In this document: positions 3,650 through 5,768 of the stretch, piece by piece
Position numbering within the stretch: position 1 is the first letter of the stretch
Layout of the letters: each line of letters begins with the position of its first letter
Assembly: GCA_021784495.1 (NCBI GenBank)
Contig: JAJXSQ010000154.1
Span: 1-5,768, forward strand
DNA: 5,768 bases
DNA from: Myxococcales bacterium
GTDB lineage: Bacteria; Myxococcota; Myxococcia; Myxococcales; Anaeromyxobacteraceae
Direction: 5' to 3'
Notes under the pieces: generated by a model
The model's database searches: none
Seen by the model: the letters and a program-made list of their open reading frames with translations, nothing else
What the model was told of the DNA's origin: nothing
Made by a program: the position numbers and the translations under genes

Positions 3650-4930
3650 TCACCTCCCGAAGGGCAAGGCGCCGGCGTATCGGGCCCGGTCGCCGAGCTC
3701 CTCCTCGATCCGGAGGAGGCGATTGTACTTCGCGACCCGCTCGCCGCGGCACGGGGCCCCGCTCTTGATCTGGCCGGCGCCGGTTGCGACGGCGAGATCG
3801 GCGATGAAGTCGTCGGGGGTCTCTCCCGACCGGTGGCTGATGACCGTGCCGTAGCCGGCCGCGCGCGCCACGGACATGCACTCGAGCGTCTCGGTCACGG
3901 TCCCGATCTGGTTCAGCTTGATCAGCACGGAGTTGGCGACGCCGCGGGCGATCCCCTCGCGCAGGATGACGGGGTTGGTGACGAAGATGTCGTCGCCGAC
4001 GAGGGGGAGGCGGCGGCCGAGCCGCGCCGTGAGGGCCTCCCATCCCTCCCAGTCCTGCTCGCCGAGGCCGTCCTCGAGCAGCCAGATGGGATACTGGCGG
4101 GTCCAGTCATCCCAGAGGTCGATCATCTCCGCCGACGTCTTGCGCCCGCCGCCGGAGCGGGCGAGGAGGTACGCCCCGTCCACCTGGAACACGCTGGCGG
4201 CGGGATCGAGCGCGAGCACGAGATCGCGGCCGGGAGAGAACCCGGCCCTGGCGACGGCCTCGAGGATCAGCTCGACCGCCTCGACGTTGGAGCGCAGGCT
4301 GGGTGCGAAGCCCCCCTCGTCGCCGACCCCGGTCGAGAGCCCCCTCGACCGCAGACTGCCCCTCAGCGCGTGGTAGGTCTCCGCGGCCCAGCGCAGCCCC
4401 TCCCGGAAGCTCGGCGCCCCGACCGGCGCGATCATGAACTCCTGGAAATCGACGCTCGTCTCGGCGTGGGCTCCGCCGTTCAGGACGTTGAACATCGGCG
4501 TCGGGAGGAGCGTCGCATTCTCACCTCCGAGCCGCCGGTACAGGGGCTGGTCGGCGCTCGTGGCGGCCGCCCGCGCCGCGGCCATCGAGACCCCGAGGAT
4601 GGCGTTGGCCCCGAGCCTCGACTTGGTCGGGGTGCCGTCGAGGGCGACGAGGGCGGCGTCGAGGCCGGCCTGATCGGCGGCGTCGCGTCCCTTCACGGCG
4701 TCGGCGATCGCGCCGGTCACGCTGGCCACGGCGCGCTGCACGCCCTTGCCGCCGAACCGCCCCGGATCGCCGTCCCGCAGCTCGTGCGCCTCCCGGGTCC
4801 CGGTCGACGCCCCCGAGGGCACCGCCGCTCGGCCGGTGCTGCCGTCGTCGAGCCGGAGGTCGACCTCGATCGTGGGGTTCCCTCTCGAGTCGAGGATCTC
4901 TCTCGCCGCCACCTTTGCGATGCCGCTCAT
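3650..4930 (-). CDS. eno: Enolase (phosphopyruvate hydratase)
   Basis: Catalyses the reversible dehydration of 2-phosphoglycerate to phosphoenolpyruvate in glycolysis and gluconeogenesis; cytosolic and Mg-dependent. The 426 residues match the usual bacterial length. The N-terminal lid holds AREILDSRGNPTIEVD (9-24) and the mobile loop VPSGASTGTREA (37-48). All key residues are visible, numbered about 4 below E. coli: His155 in NGGAHAE, Glu164 in QEFMI, acid Glu205 in GDEGGFAP, metal ligands Asp242, Glu286 (LLEDGL) and Asp313 (VGDDIFVTN), base Lys338 (LIKLNQIG), Arg367-Ser368 in SHRSGET, and Lys389 in GQIKSGAPCR. One oddity is LDPAASVF at 241-248, where most enolases I recall have a (C/V/A)AASEFY-like version after the Asp. 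The ATG at 4930 follows an AGGAGG-type site (4942-4935) and overlaps the upstream gene's TGA as ATGA, so translation is probably coupled. The gene converges on DUF302. Confidence 0.97.
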   Translation of the reverse strand: MSGIAKVAAREILDSRGNPTIEVDLRLDDGSTGRAAVPSGASTGTREAHELRDGDPGRFGGKGVQRAVASVTGAIADAVKGRDAADQAGLDAALVALDGTPTKSRLGANAILGVSMAAARAAATSADQPLYRRLGGENATLLPTPMFNVLNGGAHAETSVDFQEFMIAPVGAPSFREGLRWAAETYHALRGSLRSRGLSTGVGDEGGFAPSLRSNVEAVELILEAVARAGFSPGRDLVLALDPAASVFQVDGAYLLARSGGGRKTSAEMIDLWDDWTRQYPIWLLEDGLGEQDWEGWEALTARLGRRLPLVGDDIFVTNPVILREGIARGVANSVLIKLNQIGTVTETLECMSVARAAGYGTVISHRSGETPDDFIADLAVATGAGQIKSGAPCRGERVAKYNRLLRIEEELGDRARYAGALPFGR

Positions 4931-5768
4931 TTGGCCTCCTCCGTCACCGGCGCCGCCAGATGCGGCGCGAGCTCTTCCCGCCAGGCGCCGATCCGACGCA
5001 GCGCCTCGTCCACCGCCGCGCCGCCCTCGGCGCGGCGCCGCTGCGCGTCGGCGATCGCCTCGCGGGCGACCGCCAGGACCTCGTCGAGCCGCCCGCGCAC
5101 TTCGCGCTCGAGCGAGCGCCGGCTGGCGGCCGCGCGCTCGACGAGATCGAAGGCGACCCGCGAGCAGTTGGCCTCGACGAGCCGGGCCAGGTGCGCCCCG
5201 GCCCGACGCGCCGCGAGCCGCTCGACCACCCGGCGGGGGAGCAGCAGGTCGAGCAGGGGCGCGAGCGGGAGCCGGGTGGTCCGGTAGCGGAGGGCCGTGA
5301 AGCGCAGCTCGCCGCGGACGCGGAACCCGGCCTCGGCTCCGATGGGGCGAGGCGCGACGAGGCCGCTCGACGCCGCGCGCCGCAGGAAGTCGTTCGCCAG
5401 ATCGACGAACCGCTCCATGGCGGCGCGGTAGGCGCCCTCGGCCGCCGGTGACTGCTCCGAGGCGAACCGCTCCGCGCGCTCGGCGGCCAGGTCGATCGCC
5501 ACCTCGAGCGCGGCGTCGGAGTGACGGAGCCGGGGGCTGTGGATCGCGCCGAGGCGCGCGCGCAGCTCGCCTCCGGCGTCGCCGATGAGCGCGGGGAGCG
5601 CCGCCTGGAACCGCGCCACCCAGCTCTCCGAGAGGCGCGCCTCCTCCGAGGCGAGGAGCGCCCCCAGGTCGGCTCGCGCCCGGTCGACCTCGCTCCGCCA
5701 GGCGCCGAGCGCCTCGAGGCGGGCCGCCGACGCGGCGAGCGGCCGGGTGAGCGCGGCGCGCCGCTCGA
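4927..5768 (-). CDS. Probable dynamin-like GTPase family protein, C-terminal 279 aa (truncated by window edge)
   Basis: The frame is open to the right edge, so only the C-terminal part is seen; the internal GTG at 5619 is not needed as a start. The fragment is long, charged and helical: a first block (about fragment residues 1-130) of arginine/alanine/glutamate-rich helices such as EVDRARADLGALLASEEARL, then a less helical stretch with strands (FRVRGELRFTALRYR, about 149-163), a hydrophobic-basic segment LPLAPLLDLLLPRRVVERLA (166-185) and a final helical block (NCSRVAFDLVERAAASRRSL, about 200-219, then REVRGRLDEVLAVAREAI). Helical trunk, interrupting hydrophobic/basic tip and returning helices is how the C-terminal half of bacterial dynamin-like proteins reads, the tip being the membrane-binding paddle. 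The GTPase domain would lie outside the window. A coiled-coil protein of another kind is the main alternative. The gene ends in VTEEAK and its TGA overlaps the enolase ATG. Confidence 0.55.
   Translation of the reverse strand, partial: ERRAALTRPLAASAARLEALGAWRSEVDRARADLGALLASEEARLSESWVARFQAALPALIGDAGGELRARLGAIHSPRLRHSDAALEVAIDLAAERAERFASEQSPAAEGAYRAAMERFVDLANDFLRRAASSGLVAPRPIGAEAGFRVRGELRFTALRYRTTRLPLAPLLDLLLPRRVVERLAARRAGAHLARLVEANCSRVAFDLVERAAASRRSLEREVRGRLDEVLAVAREAIADAQRRRAEGGAAVDEALRRIGAWREELAPHLAAPVTEEAK
4935..4942 (-). promoter_or_regulatory. Enolase ribosome binding site inside the upstream gene
   Basis: The minus strand reads GGAGGAGG from 4942 to 4935, ending 4 nt before the enolase ATG; the GGAGG part alone is 7 nt from it. 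It lies in the last codons of the upstream dynamin-like gene, whose stop overlaps the ATG. Ribosomes finishing the upstream gene could re-initiate here. Confidence 0.8.

Noticed and set aside
3833..5287. Long plus-strand open frame (484 codons) opposite enolase and the dynamin-like gene
   Set aside because: Its translation is low-complexity and rich in G, R, A, E and P, and it is antisense to an unmistakable enolase; a high-GC shadow frame.

Overview
The window is GC-rich bacterial chromosomal DNA (by eye above 70% G+C), densely packed with short intergenic gaps. I see no tRNA, rRNA, CRISPR array, insertion sequence or phage gene. The truncated sigma factor resembles the ECF-like sigma factors I associate with Myxococcota. 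A dynamin-like protein, a CPXCG protein and a DUF302 protein fit a high-GC Gram-negative lineage such as Myxococcota or a related deltaproteobacterial or acidobacterial group. No gene here fixes the taxonomy, so this is a loose guess.

Layout. Positions 1-295 (minus) hold the N-terminal part of an ECF-type sigma factor that runs off the left edge. After a 257-bp gap with a long near-perfect hairpin comes an unrecognised 126-aa protein (553-933, minus). A 157-bp gap with two GC-rich stem-loops follows, then a Smr-domain protein (1091-1684, minus). Only 23 bp separate its start from that of a divergent 62-aa CPXCG zinc-ribbon-like protein (1708-1896, plus). Converging on that gene is a 387-aa FAD-dependent oxidoreductase of the sulfide:quinone reductase-like group (1910-3073, minus). 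It shares a 149-bp divergent control region with a DUF302 protein (3223-3615, plus). The right third is enolase (3650-4930, minus), whose ATG overlaps the stop of an upstream gene in an ATGA arrangement. That upstream gene is probably the C-terminal half of a dynamin-like GTPase (4927 to the right edge, minus).

How the genes relate. Two arrangements may be functional. The oxidoreductase and DUF302 protein share a divergent promoter region, which suggests a common redox or sulfur-related role. The dynamin-like gene and enolase are translationally coupled. The sigma factor, the unknown protein and the Smr protein lie on one strand, but hairpin-bearing gaps separate them, so they are probably separate transcripts.

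I did not find a convincing undescribed multi-gene system. The best second-look items are the 17-bp-arm hairpin at 436-472, the oxidoreductase's apparent loss of one of the two SQR redox cysteines, the bidirectional -10-like core between the Smr and CPXCG genes, and the dynamin-like/enolase coupling.
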